Below are positions 35,242 to 43,944 of a DNA stretch of 64,000 bases, one piece after another; position 1 is the stretch's first letter, and the number at the start of each line of letters is the position of its first letter. This stretch comes from JAJYKN01 sp035516155 (lineage in GTDB: Bacteria; Nitrospirota; UBA9217). The stretch spans positions 100,050-164,049 of the forward strand of contig DATJAP010000035.1 in assembly GCA_035516155.1 (NCBI GenBank), written 5' to 3'. Position numbers and translations under genes: made by a program. Below the pieces are notes generated by a model. The model was not told where the DNA came from, ran no database searches, and saw only the letters and a list, made by a program, of their open reading frames with translations.

Positions 35242-36582
35242 ATGAGCGAGAAAACCGTTGTACCATGCACGATTGCTAATCTTTTTTTCATCGTTTTTTT
35301 TCTCGCCGTTGCCCTCTCAGGCTGCTCCCATACAGAGAAATCGTCCACCCCACCTTCATCCGGGGGCGCCGCGAAAGAAGTTTATCTCGCTCCTGTTGAT
35401 GCCGCGATCACTCCGATCATAGCAGAGTACATAGAAAAAGTCATTGATACTGCGTCGCAGGCACGTGCCGAAGCAGTCATTATCCAGCTGGACACTCCCG
35501 GCGGACTCGTGGATTCCATGAGAGAAATCGTAAAAAAAATGATGTCCGCTGATGTCCCGGTCATTGTATACGTCGCTCCCTCGGGGGCTCGTGCGGCTTC
35601 AGCCGGAGTGTTCATCACCCTTGCCGCAAACATCGCCGCAATGGCCTCTACTACGCATATTGGGGCGGCTCATCCGGTGACCATGGAGGGGAAGATGGAC
35701 AAGACCATGGAAACCAAGGTCGTGAACGACCTCGCCGCCATGGCGCGGAGCATTGCTGAAAAGCGCGGAAGAAACGGAAAATGGGCCGAAGAAGCTGTGC
35801 GGGAAAGCGTTTCGATCACCGAAACGGAGGCTCTGAAGCTGAAGGTCATTGACCTCATCGCGCCCGATATTGCAGCGCTCCTCAAGGACATTGACGGCAA
35901 AACGGTGGACCTTGTGGTTGGTAAAAGAACACTCCGGACCAGCGGAGCGGCTGTCCGGGAAATCGGCATGGGATTCAGATACAAAATCCTTAATATTATC
36001 AGCAATCCCAATGTCGCGTACATTCTCATGATTTTGGGCTTTTACGGCCTCTATTTCGAGTTGTCGAACCCCGGCGCCGTCTTCCCGGGAGTTGCCGGCG
36101 CTATCTGCCTGATTCTTGCATTCTACGCGCTTCAGACTCTTCCGATCAATTATGCCGGTCTGATGCTCATCATTCTCGGCGTTGGCCTCTTTATCGCGGA
36201 AGCGTTCATCACGAGTCACGGCGTTCTGGGTGTCGGAGGCGCTATTGCCATGACCATCGGCTCGCTTATGCTCATTGAATCGACCTCCCCCTATTTACAC
36301 ATCTCCTGGGCGGTGATTGTTCCGGTCGTGGCTCTTTCCGCGCTCCTGTTTATTGTCACGGTAGGCCTCGCCGTACGGGTACACCGCGAAAAAGCAGATA
36401 CGGGCAAAGAGGGCATGATCGGCCTTGAAGGTCAGGCGAAAACGGACATCCGCGAGAGCGGACAGGTGTTCCTGCGCGGCGAGTTCTGGAATGCCTGGAG
36501 CGATGAGCCTATTAAAAAAGGCGACAAGGTGAAGGTGGAAGCGATTGAAGGACTCAAAGTGAAGGTGAAAAAGATCATCTGA
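35242..36582 (+). CDS. NfeD-type membrane serine protease, lipoprotein form
   Basis: 446 residues from the ATG at 35242 (GAGGGGAACATTC upstream). Residues 1-30 are a lipoprotein signal with lipobox ALSGC. A ClpP-like protease domain follows (IIQLDTPGGLVDSMREIVKKM, catalytic Ser in RAASAGVF near 125, Lys in the EKRGRNGKWAEE segment). Then several membrane helices (ILMILGFYGLYFELSNPGAVFPGVAG onwards) and a C-terminal NfeD OB-fold (GLEGQAKTDIRESGQVFLRGEFWNAWS). Members partner with slipins, and the next gene is one. Confidence 0.9.
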   Translation: MSEKTVVPCTIANLFFIVFFLAVALSGCSHTEKSSTPPSSGGAAKEVYLAPVDAAITPIIAEYIEKVIDTASQARAEAVIIQLDTPGGLVDSMREIVKKMMSADVPVIVYVAPSGARAASAGVFITLAANIAAMASTTHIGAAHPVTMEGKMDKTMETKVVNDLAAMARSIAEKRGRNGKWAEEAVRESVSITETEALKLKVIDLIAPDIAALLKDIDGKTVDLVVGKRTLRTSGAAVREIGMGFRYKILNIISNPNVAYILMILGFYGLYFELSNPGAVFPGVAGAICLILAFYALQTLPINYAGLMLIILGVGLFIAEAFITSHGVLGVGGAIAMTIGSLMLIESTSPYLHISWAVIVPVVALSALLFIVTVGLAVRVHREKADTGKEGMIGLEGQAKTDIRESGQVFLRGEFWNAWSDEPIKKGDKVKVEAIEGLKVKVKKII

Positions 36583-36665
36583 ATCCGCCAACGCGCCATG
36601 ATCGCGACATCGGCTTATCGTTTGCGACTGTGCGCTTCTCAGTGAAATCATAAAGGAGGTTGAAC

Positions 36666-37439
36666 ATGCAGGCAATAGGTCTCGGTCTACTCGTAGCGTT
36701 AATCATCATAGTGTGGTTTTTCTTCAACACGGTCAAGATCCTGAGGCAGTATGAACGGGGCGTTATCTTTACGCTCGGCAAAGTCGCCCTGGAAGGTGGT
36801 GTAAAGGGACCGGGCATGATCCTCCTCATCCCCGGCATACAGAAAATGGTCCGCGTAAGCCTACGAACAGTCACCATGGATGTTCCGTCCCAGGATGTGA
36901 TTACCAAGGACAACGTGACGGTCAAAGTCAATGCCGTGGTTTATTTCCGCGTCATCGACCCCCGCAAGGCCGTCGTCGAGGTGGAGGATTTCTATTACGC
37001 CACTTCGCTCATCTCCCAGACCACACTCAGGAGCATCCTTGGTCAGAACATGTTTGACGACCTGCTCTCGAACCGGGAGGCGATCAATGCGGAACTGCAA
37101 AAAGTGATCGATCAGCAAACAGAACCGTGGGGAGTGAAGGTGACCACGGTCGAGGTCAGGAACGTGGATCTGCCAGCTGAGATGCAGCGGGCCATTGCGA
37201 TCCAGGCGCAGGCGGAACGGGAAAGACGGGCCAAGATCATCCATGCGGAAGGCGAGCTTCAGGCATCAGCGAAGCTGTCAGAAGCGGCAGGGGTCATCAG
37301 CAAAAATCCCATGGCGTTGCAACTGCGTTATCTCCAGACACTTACCGAAATCGGCACGGAAAAAAATACGACCATCGTATTCCCCCTTCCCATCGATCTC
37401 ATTACGGCGTTCCAGACGTTTATGGCAAAGAAGGATTAG
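36666..37439 (+). CDS. Slipin (stomatin/prohibitin family)
   Basis: 257 residues from the ATG at 36666; GGAGGT is 5 nt upstream, whereas an in-frame TTG six nt earlier is unlikely. One N-terminal membrane helix (LGLLVALIIIVWFFFNTV), then the SPFH domain (QYERGVIFTLGKV, VPSQDVITKDNVTVKVNAVVYFRV) and a helical tail rich in Ala/Glu/Gln. The pair with the upstream NfeD protease is a recognised two-gene unit involved in membrane microdomain quality control. Confidence 0.92.
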   Translation: MQAIGLGLLVALIIIVWFFFNTVKILRQYERGVIFTLGKVALEGGVKGPGMILLIPGIQKMVRVSLRTVTMDVPSQDVITKDNVTVKVNAVVYFRVIDPRKAVVEVEDFYYATSLISQTTLRSILGQNMFDDLLSNREAINAELQKVIDQQTEPWGVKVTTVEVRNVDLPAEMQRAIAIQAQAERERRAKIIHAEGELQASAKLSEAAGVISKNPMALQLRYLQTLTEIGTEKNTTIVFPLPIDLITAFQTFMAKKD

Positions 37440-37482
37440 CCTGACGGAGCATCGGCTCTTCTCTCATGACTTCCCTGCCACT

Positions 37483-37521
37483 CAAAAAAAACAGGGGACC
37501 GTATTCAACGGTCCCCTGTTT
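37483..37521 (-). terminator. Terminator between slipin gene and ferredoxin gene
   Basis: Perfect 14-bp stem, arms 37489-37502 and 37508-37521 (AAACAGGGGACCGT/ACGGTCCCCTGTTT), loop ATTCA. On the minus strand the 3' arm is followed by a T-run (complement of A at 37484-37491), ending the ferredoxin transcript; it may serve both strands. Confidence 0.8.
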
Positions 37522-37540
37522 CACGAGTCGCTGCGTTAGC

Positions 37541-37726
37541 TTATATTTCGGTAACGGTAATTGCTTGCTGCGGACAGTTTTCTACGCACGTTTGGCAGTT
37601 GATACATTCGGACATGTTCACCGCATCGGCTTTGCCGCCTTCAACCTTGAACACCGACTGCGGGCACACATTTGCGCAGGTGCCGTCTCCGTCGCACTTG
37701 CCTTTATCGATTGTTACCATGTACAT
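37541..37726 (-). CDS. 2[4Fe-4S]-type ferredoxin with an Asp ligand
   Basis: 61 residues with AAGGAGG before the ATG. The second cluster motif is complete (CINCQTC-x3-C). The first is CDGDGTC-x3-C: the second cysteine position is Asp14, giving D-x2-C spacing as in Pyrococcus furiosus ferredoxin, where Asp ligates a labile [4Fe-4S] cluster. The paralogue at 44809 has a normal Cys there. It follows a terminator after dsrP, so it may have its own promoter. Likely a soluble electron carrier of the dsr pathway, with the partner unknown. Confidence 0.85.
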   Translation of the reverse strand: MYMVTIDKGKCDGDGTCANVCPQSVFKVEGGKADAVNMSECINCQTCVENCPQQAITVTEI

Positions 37727-37812
37727 GGGGCTTGAAACCTCCTTCAGTAAAGTAAAATTCCAAAAAGCTCCTAATAGTACCCGGCGGAAAGAATAAAATC
37801 AAGAGAGAAATG

Positions 37813-37846
37813 TAAAAAAAAGGGCCCACCCCGAAAGGAGAGCCCC
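37813..37846 (-). terminator. Terminator downstream of dsrP
   Basis: On the minus strand GGGCTCTCC-TTTCG-GGGTGGGCCC stem (complement 37822-37845), about 9 pairs with one mismatch, then eight Ts. It would end the dsrMKJOP transcript before the ferredoxin gene. Confidence 0.7.
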
Positions 37847-37869
37847 TGCAGATGTAACCGGTGGAACTT

Positions 37870-39042
37870 TTAGTGTTCGATCTCGATTCCTGCCATGCGT
37901 TCACGCACGGAAACGGCGATTTTATACAACATGGACAGGACGAGGAAGCCGATGGCCCAGACGCCGAGTGTTATCAACACCTCCGGCATCGTCGGCCAGT
38001 AAGGATGCACTTCCTCGAAAGGATTCGGCACAAAACCGCCGATAATCAGGCCGAAACCCTTGTCAATCCAGAGGGAGATGAACAGCGAACCGCAGGCAAG
38101 AGCTAGCAACCCCTCGTTTTTCCGGATGGACGGGAATACGAGCAGGACAAGCGCCAGCACCGCAAGAATTGTCGACGTCCACATGAGGGGTACCAGCTCC
38201 GCATGTCCGTCAAGTCCGACATAGAGATACTTGAAGGGAAGTGCATGACCGGGGATTCCGCTGTAAAACGCCGTAAAAAACTCGAGTCCAAGCAGGAACA
38301 CATTGGCGAACATGGCATAGGTAACGATCTTGCCGACCGCCTGGATCGGCTCCTTGCCGGGGTCGAACTTGGACACCTTTCTGACGATCAACGACAGGAT
38401 AATGAGCAGCGCCGGACCGCCGGCAAACGCCGACGCAAGGAACCGGGCCGCCATGACGGCGCTGAGCCAGAAGTGACGCGCCGGAAGACCGGCATAAAGG
38501 AACGCGGTCACGGTGTGAATGCTCACAGCCCAGGGGATTGAAAGGTAGATGAAGAACTTTATCCATTTTGGCGGCGGAACGCCTTTGCGGTCGGCGCTCA
38601 GGGTAACCCATCCAACCAGAAGATTGATGGCAAGGTAGCCGGACAGCACCACGGAATCCCAGAACATGACCGAATTCAGCGTCGGATGCAGGACCACGTT
38701 CATGATCCTCATGGGCTGGCCCATATCCACGAAGATGAACAGGATGCACATGGTGACCGCGGAAATGGCGAGAAACTCTCCGAGGATCACAATCTTTCCA
38801 AATTTTCTAAAGTCATGGAGATAATACGGTATCACCAGCATGACGGCCGACGCCGCAACGCCGACAAGAAACGTAAACTGGCCTATGTACAGCCCCCAGG
38901 AAACATCCCGGTTCAGTCCGGTGAGTCCCAACCCGAACTGGAACTGCTGGATGTAGTAGTAGACTCCGATCAGGGCAAGGGCGCCGAGAAACACCAGCCA
39001 TGCCCAATATGATTTTCCTCCCTCGAATGCCTTCTCAAGCAT
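37870..39042 (-). CDS. dsrP: DsrP, NrfD-type quinone-interacting membrane protein
   Basis: 390 residues with about ten hydrophobic helices (start WAWLVFLGALALIGVYYYI). NrfD/PsrC family; it passes electrons between menaquinol and the DsrO/DsrJ modules. No heme ligands are required in this family. It ends the five-gene dsrMKJOP run and overlaps the dsrO stop by 8 bp. Confidence 0.9.
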   Translation of the reverse strand: MLEKAFEGGKSYWAWLVFLGALALIGVYYYIQQFQFGLGLTGLNRDVSWGLYIGQFTFLVGVAASAVMLVIPYYLHDFRKFGKIVILGEFLAISAVTMCILFIFVDMGQPMRIMNVVLHPTLNSVMFWDSVVLSGYLAINLLVGWVTLSADRKGVPPPKWIKFFIYLSIPWAVSIHTVTAFLYAGLPARHFWLSAVMAARFLASAFAGGPALLIILSLIVRKVSKFDPGKEPIQAVGKIVTYAMFANVFLLGLEFFTAFYSGIPGHALPFKYLYVGLDGHAELVPLMWTSTILAVLALVLLVFPSIRKNEGLLALACGSLFISLWIDKGFGLIIGGFVPNPFEEVHPYWPTMPEVLITLGVWAIGFLVLSMLYKIAVSVRERMAGIEIEH

Positions 39043-39865
39043 GGTCGCTCCCTCCTATCATATAATAGACCGCCGGGCCGGTGCCCAGTTCCGGTTTGCG
39101 CCGCATGGTCAGCTGGGTCGTCACGATTTTTCTGACCTCTGAATTCGGGTCTTCGATGTCTCCGAAGAACATGGCGCCCTTGGGAGCGGCCTCCACACAG
39201 GCCGGCATTTTCCCGAACTGCAGCCGTTCAGTACAGAAGGTGCATTTCTCCACCACGCCCTTGGTCCGGGTCGGATACGCCTTGTTTTCAGTGGCTGCGT
39301 TGATGGCCTTGCGAGGATCGGTCCAGTTAAAGCTTCGCGATCCATAGGGGCAGGCGGCCATGCAGAACCTGCATCCGATGCACCGGTGCTCGTCCTGCAT
39401 CGTGACGCCGTTGGAAAGCTTAAAAGTCGCCTTCGTCGGGCAGACGCGTACGCAGGGCGGGTTGTCGCAGTGGTTGCAGAGCACCAGAAAGGGCATTTCC
39501 TTGATCTGTTCGCTCATGAACTGGTTTTCCTCGCCCGGGAAGGTCCGCTCATAGGGTTCTTGCCAGATCCATTTGATTTCAAATTTTTCGTCTACGGTGC
39601 CGTCAGGGTTCCGGAAATCCGGGACATTATGGGTCTGATGGCACGCTTTGGTGACCATCTTGATATCTTCCTCGGTCTTGAATTTGCTCATGTCGACGAC
39701 CATGGCCCACCGTTTGGCAATCAGGCCATCCTTGTTCGGTTCGATCTGCGGCGGCTCCAGACCTTTTTGCCAGATCGTATGCGTTGCCGAAGCAACTGAG
39801 GCGCCGAACCCCAGAATGGAGGAGATACCGGCAATTTTCAGAAATTGTCTCCTGTCCAGGCTCAT
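39035..39865 (-). CDS. dsrO: DsrO, periplasmic Fe-S subunit
   Basis: 276 residues from the ATG at 39865 (AAGGAGGAG upstream). Twin-arginine signal RRQFLKIAG at residues 4-12. Cys motifs for [4Fe-4S] clusters: CNHCDNPPCVRVCP, CIGCRFCMAACP, and CTFCTERLQFGKMPAC. Acts as the periplasmic ferredoxin-like subunit between DsrJ and DsrP. Overlaps dsrJ by 4 bp. Confidence 0.92.
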   Translation of the reverse strand: MSLDRRQFLKIAGISSILGFGASVASATHTIWQKGLEPPQIEPNKDGLIAKRWAMVVDMSKFKTEEDIKMVTKACHQTHNVPDFRNPDGTVDEKFEIKWIWQEPYERTFPGEENQFMSEQIKEMPFLVLCNHCDNPPCVRVCPTKATFKLSNGVTMQDEHRCIGCRFCMAACPYGSRSFNWTDPRKAINAATENKAYPTRTKGVVEKCTFCTERLQFGKMPACVEAAPKGAMFFGDIEDPNSEVRKIVTTQLTMRRKPELGTGPAVYYMIGGSDHA

Positions 39866-40290
39866 GATTTGTTCTCCTCCTTTTCCATCGGCTGAATATG
39901 GCAATCAAAACAGTAGGGTTTGACAGCCATGTAATTATGGCATTGGTCGCAGAACTGTTTTTTGTTCGAATGACAGTGCAGACAGCCGTTCTGGAGGCTC
40001 ATATTAAACTGCTTGCCGCTTGACGTGCTGACATAGACACGGTACATATCGCGGACTACCGCGTCTCTCCAATTATTCAGAAGCTGCATATGCTCTCTTT
40101 GCATGAACTCCTTTGACTCAACGCACTCCTTTTTCCCGTTTATTTTCACCCATTCCTGGATTTCCGGCGTGTCCGTTTTCGGATCAGGCTTGGTATTCAC
40201 TTTCCCTATGTTGTTATAGAATGGAAACAGGACGAACGCCAGGAAAACCACCAGCCCGATGAGTATTTTACCTCCATCATAGAGTTTCAT
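39862..40290 (-). CDS. dsrJ: DsrJ, triheme cytochrome c
   Basis: 142 residues from the ATG at 40290, which overlaps the dsrK stop (TAATG). Hydrophobic segment ILIGLVVFLAFVLFPFYN (residues 9-26) as a signal-anchor. Three CxxCH heme motifs: CLHCH, CDQCH and CFDCH, all in the last 40 residues. The longer upstream frame lies within dsrK. Confidence 0.92.
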   Translation of the reverse strand: MKLYDGGKILIGLVVFLAFVLFPFYNNIGKVNTKPDPKTDTPEIQEWVKINGKKECVESKEFMQREHMQLLNNWRDAVVRDMYRVYVSTSSGKQFNMSLQNGCLHCHSNKKQFCDQCHNYMAVKPYCFDCHIQPMEKEENKS

Positions 40291-41909
40291 TAGGCTTTTT
40301 CCTCCTTCACTTCGACTGACGGAAGGGGTTCGCCGCGCAGGTCGGTCGTCCTCTCCTTCTCGCCCTTCATGACGAGCGCGTTCGCCACGAGCTCGTGGAG
40401 TCCGCAAACACCCACGCTCGGCACCCAGTATTCCATGAGGGCCTTAAGCGTCGCCCGGTCGATGGCGCATACATTGGCAAGCATGTTCACCCCATAGTGT
40501 TCCTGCACGAACTTGACCGCATTCGCGCGGGGGAACCCTCCCTTCATGCGGAGATCCATGTCTTCCGATGCGTTCAGACCCGTGCCGCTGCCGCAACAGA
40601 ACGTCCTTTCGCGGATCGTATCCTCCGGCATTTCGTAGAAGTGATTCACCACATTTTTGAGCACGTATCGCGGCTCTTCAAGCAACCCCATGCCGCGCGA
40701 GGTATTACACGAATCGTGCCACGTGACCTTGAGGTGGTCATTCCGCTTCGGGTCGAGCTTGAGCTTGTTGTTTCTTATCAGGTCGGCGGTGAACTCGGCG
40801 ACGTGGACCATCTTCATGGACTTCGCCTGATCGAAGACCGTGCCCGTGATCGGCGATTTCGGTACTTCGAGGAAATCGGCCGGGCCGTTCCAGGTGTCCA
40901 TATACTGGGAGAGCACCCGCCACATGTGACCGCACTCTCCGCCTAAGATCCACTTCACGCCGAGACGCTTGGCCTCAGCGTAAATTTTGGAATTGAGCCG
41001 CTTCGCCATCTCATTCGTGGTAAAGAAACCGAAATTGCCGCCTTCCGAGGCGTAGGTGCTCCAGGTATAATCGAGGCCGAGCTCTTCGAACAACATCAAG
41101 TAACCCATGCAGGTATACGTGCCCGGGTCTGCGAAAAGATCGCCGGACGGGGTTACGAAGAGAATCTCTGCGCCCTTTCTGTTGAACGTAGGCTTGATTT
41201 TCTTGCCGGTGACGGTTTCAATGTCGTCCAGCATATATTGCAGGTTCCCGACAATTGTGTGCGGCTCAAGACCGAGGTGGTTGCCTTTCATGTAACAGTT
41301 CGATACCGGACCGGCGATCCACTCGATGTTGAGCCCGAGCTCATTGAGGAGTTCCCGGCCGATGATCGTGATCTCGGCCTGGTCGATGCCGTAGGGACAG
41401 AAAACCGAGCAGCGGCGGCATTCTGTGCACTGATAGAAGTAGTACCACCACTCCTTCAGCACGTCGAGCGTCAGTTCCCGGGCGCCTGCCATCTTGCCGA
41501 GGATCTTGCCGGCCAAGGTGAACTCCTTGCGATAGACCGAACGTATCAGTTCGGCCCTGAGGACGGGCATGTTCTTCGGGTCTCCGGTGCCAATGAAGAA
41601 GTGGCACTTGTCCGCGCAGGCGCCGCAGCGCACGCAGATGTCCATGAAGAGCTGGAAAGACCGGTATTTTTTCAGACGGTCAGCAATCCCCTTGATCAGG
41701 ATTTCTTTCCAGTTCTCGGGCAGCTTCCAGTCCGCATCCGCCGGCCGCCAATCGCGCGGGTTCGGGAACCCGACGATCTCAAGGCTCTTCGGCTTCGAGC
41801 CATGGCAGAACATGCCTTCTTTAAACACGACGGGCGTTTCCATCCAGCCCGTTTTCGGCAGCGTGTAATCAACTTTCGCTAATTCTTCTGGTTTCGGAAG
41901 TTTCGCCAT
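40290..41909 (-). CDS. dsrK: DsrK, HdrD-like Fe-S subunit
   Basis: 539 residues. Two [4Fe-4S] ferredoxin motifs (CVRCGACADKC near 95 and CTECRRCSVFCP near 158) and a CCG domain (HDSCNTSRGMG ... CCGSGTGLN) that holds the heterodisulfide-reductase-like catalytic cluster. It is expected to reduce the trisulfide/disulfide of DsrC on the cytoplasmic side. Immediately downstream of dsrM. Confidence 0.94.
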   Translation of the reverse strand: MAKLPKPEELAKVDYTLPKTGWMETPVVFKEGMFCHGSKPKSLEIVGFPNPRDWRPADADWKLPENWKEILIKGIADRLKKYRSFQLFMDICVRCGACADKCHFFIGTGDPKNMPVLRAELIRSVYRKEFTLAGKILGKMAGARELTLDVLKEWWYYFYQCTECRRCSVFCPYGIDQAEITIIGRELLNELGLNIEWIAGPVSNCYMKGNHLGLEPHTIVGNLQYMLDDIETVTGKKIKPTFNRKGAEILFVTPSGDLFADPGTYTCMGYLMLFEELGLDYTWSTYASEGGNFGFFTTNEMAKRLNSKIYAEAKRLGVKWILGGECGHMWRVLSQYMDTWNGPADFLEVPKSPITGTVFDQAKSMKMVHVAEFTADLIRNNKLKLDPKRNDHLKVTWHDSCNTSRGMGLLEEPRYVLKNVVNHFYEMPEDTIRERTFCCGSGTGLNASEDMDLRMKGGFPRANAVKFVQEHYGVNMLANVCAIDRATLKALMEYWVPSVGVCGLHELVANALVMKGEKERTTDLRGEPLPSVEVKEEKA

Positions 41910-41911
41910 GA

Positions 41912-42904
41912 TTACTCCTTTTCTACCGGCAGGCCGGCGTCTTTCATCTTAGCCCTGAAGTCATTTTCGTATTCTTCATAGGTATGAACATGGACCGGGT
42001 AGTTCCAGGGGTTGATATGCCGTTTCACGCGGCTGGTGTTGGCAAGCACGCGCGTTGGGCTCATGAATACGCCGCCCATATGCACGAGCTTGCTGAACGG
42101 GAAATACGCAAACAGCGTACACAGGAGGAACAGGTGGATGTAGAAGATGGCGTCGATCCCCTGGGGAACTTCCGGATTGAACCTGACGAGGCTCATGGCA
42201 AGGATTTTTACATCAACGATGTTTGTTTTAAAGAAGTACCGCATAAGCACGCCGGAAAGCGCAATCCCGAAGATCAGGAAGAGAGGAAAATAATCATTCA
42301 TAAGGGAGATGTAACGAACCTGGGGCAGGCTGATTCTTCTGATAAACAGATAGGTCACGGCGCCGAGCAGAATGGCATCGGTCATGTACAGGAGCGGCAC
42401 GCCAATCTGGAGGAAGCTGTCAAGCTCCGCGACCAGCTGCACTGCCGCCGGCACCTGCTGGGTAAAGAATCGCAGGTGCCTGATCAGAATGATAAGGAAG
42501 GACCAGTGGAAAGCCAGGCCCGCAGCCCAAAGCCACTTGGCCTCGCCATAGGTAAGCTGGCCCCCGTCACGCATCTGCGTTTTCAGATTCCTGAAAAGCG
42601 AGCGGAAGAGAAACACTTCAAGCGCCATCCTGCCCATCACCCCGAGTGTTCCCGAGGGATTTTCCAGCTTGCTGTGCTTGATCCAGGGGAATGACTTCTG
42701 CTGGCCGCAAGTCGTCGGAATGCGGAAAGGCACCGGCGCGCTGCCCCACTTGAGGATGCGGAAGATCATGCCTCCGATGAAGATGGCAACAGCCGCATAG
42801 GGAAAAACAACTCCAAAGAGAAAGCGCGCATTTGCCGCCTCCACCCCCAAATAGGCAACTAGTACAAGGAACAGTACCACGATGAATGCAGAAAAGGCTT
42901 TCAT
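41912..42904 (-). CDS. dsrM: DsrM, cytochrome b-type membrane subunit
   Basis: 330 residues, NarI-like, with six or so hydrophobic helices and several helix histidines (AFHWSFLIILIRHL; YIHLFLLCTLFAYFPFSKLVHMGG) suited to two b hemes. It takes electrons from menaquinol for DsrK. A soluble loop CGQQKSFPWIKHSKLENP is the region typically bridging to the other subunits. Starts 2 bp upstream of dsrK. Confidence 0.92.
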   Translation of the reverse strand: MKAFSAFIVVLFLVLVAYLGVEAANARFLFGVVFPYAAVAIFIGGMIFRILKWGSAPVPFRIPTTCGQQKSFPWIKHSKLENPSGTLGVMGRMALEVFLFRSLFRNLKTQMRDGGQLTYGEAKWLWAAGLAFHWSFLIILIRHLRFFTQQVPAAVQLVAELDSFLQIGVPLLYMTDAILLGAVTYLFIRRISLPQVRYISLMNDYFPLFLIFGIALSGVLMRYFFKTNIVDVKILAMSLVRFNPEVPQGIDAIFYIHLFLLCTLFAYFPFSKLVHMGGVFMSPTRVLANTSRVKRHINPWNYPVHVHTYEEYENDFRAKMKDAGLPVEKE

Positions 42905-42957
42905 TTCGTTACCTCTTTTCGTTTTAGGTTAACAGCTCGGAACGGTCTCCACCGGCC

Positions 42958-43473
42958 TCAGTCCTGGTTGTCAACGATAAGACGCGCCTGCTGCAATAGC
43001 CTGAAGGTCATGCTTCTAGCTTCATTTGCCTTGATGTCGTAAATTTTTTCCCTGCATTTCATGTAAAGATCGAATGCATAGAGAGCCAGATCATCGATCG
43101 TTGAATCAAAGGCCACCAGTTCCTCGGCAATTCCCTGCTGGTGGAGGATCTCGGCCCCGAGCTCCTGGCGGATAAGCTTCTTAAGGTGGAAGATGAATGA
43201 AACAGCTTCGGAGGGTACGAATTCCTGGATGGCGCGGATTCTGATAATGCTGTCGAGAAACCGCGATACGGTATCCGGAAGCATCCCCCGCAGCAGCGCA
43301 TCGAAAAGATGTCCAAGCCCTTCCGAAAGCGTATAACCGACGGGATTCGTAAACTGGGCTTTCTGCTTTTTTAAGAAAGTGGACGTCTCGTTCGGGTAGG
43401 TCTCTACAACGGCGTCAAACCATTTTTTCAGAATGTCGGTTTTCTTTTCTGTTAAATGCTCTATAAGATTCAT
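42958..43473 (-). CDS. RsbRD N-terminal-domain-like protein of the dsr locus
   Basis: 171 residues, all-helical; the pattern EHLTEKKTDILKKWFDAVVETYP ... NPVGYTLSEGLGHLFDALLRG ... AIQEFVPSEAVSFIFHLKKLIRQEL matches the globin-like N-terminal domain of RsbRD-type sensors but has no STAS domain. Such a gene recurs just upstream of dsrM; it corresponds in position to dsrT in some species, though I cannot confirm the name. Role unknown. A strong hairpin separates it from the DsrF-like gene. Confidence 0.75.
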   Translation of the reverse strand: MNLIEHLTEKKTDILKKWFDAVVETYPNETSTFLKKQKAQFTNPVGYTLSEGLGHLFDALLRGMLPDTVSRFLDSIIRIRAIQEFVPSEAVSFIFHLKKLIRQELGAEILHQQGIAEELVAFDSTIDDLALYAFDLYMKCREKIYDIKANEARSMTFRLLQQARLIVDNQD

Positions 43474-43494
43474 GTTCGTTTAAACCACAGGCAA

Positions 43495-43524
43495 ACATCC
43501 CTGCAGGATTCGCTGCAGGGATGT
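43495..43524 (-). repeat. Perfect inverted repeat between dsrF-like and RsbRD-like genes
   Basis: ACATCCCTGCAG-gattcg-CTGCAGGGATGT: 12-bp perfect arms, 6-nt loop. No T-run follows on the minus strand, so it is more likely an mRNA stability or processing element than a terminator. Confidence 0.6.
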
Positions 43525-43530
43525 GCATCG

Positions 43531-43944
43531 TTAGAAGAAAAGTAAGTGCTTGACCGATTCCATCTCTTTCTGAATCTCGGCGAAACTGACGAATTTCGTC
43601 TTCAGCTCCCCGCCGAGCTCCTCGGCATCCGCGATCATCTGGCCTTCCTTCAGGCCGAGACGTTCCATGTCCTCCTTGCATACCCAGATGGGCACGTCAA
43701 CGAGCAGGCTGTTCTTAATGTGGCTTTCGGTGCTCGTCACCCCGTAGAGCTTCATGGCCTGCTGGTTCTTCACGGCGTTCAACACCCCGTCGCCGACAAA
43801 CACAACGGTCGGCACCACGGAATCTCCCTCATCCATATAAATCTCGGCGGTCTGGCTTGAAATTGCATGGGTGAGTGCAAGGCGGGGGTTCTCGCTCTTG
43901 TAAGGCGGTCTTTGCACGACAAACAATAATTTTACGGCGCCCAT
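43531..43944 (-). CDS. DsrE/F-superfamily protein, DsrF/TusC-like
   Basis: 137 residues. Shape VVQRPPYKSENPRLALTHAIS and WVCKEDMERLGL fit the DsrF/TusC branch of the DsrE superfamily; a single cysteine (about 98) sits in the expected loop. It begins directly at the DsrE-like stop, so the two are co-translated. The role of DsrEFH in sulfur-oxidisers is persulfide transfer to DsrC. Confidence 0.78.
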   Translation of the reverse strand: MGAVKLLFVVQRPPYKSENPRLALTHAISSQTAEIYMDEGDSVVPTVVFVGDGVLNAVKNQQAMKLYGVTSTESHIKNSLLVDVPIWVCKEDMERLGLKEGQMIADAEELGGELKTKFVSFAEIQKEMESVKHLLFF

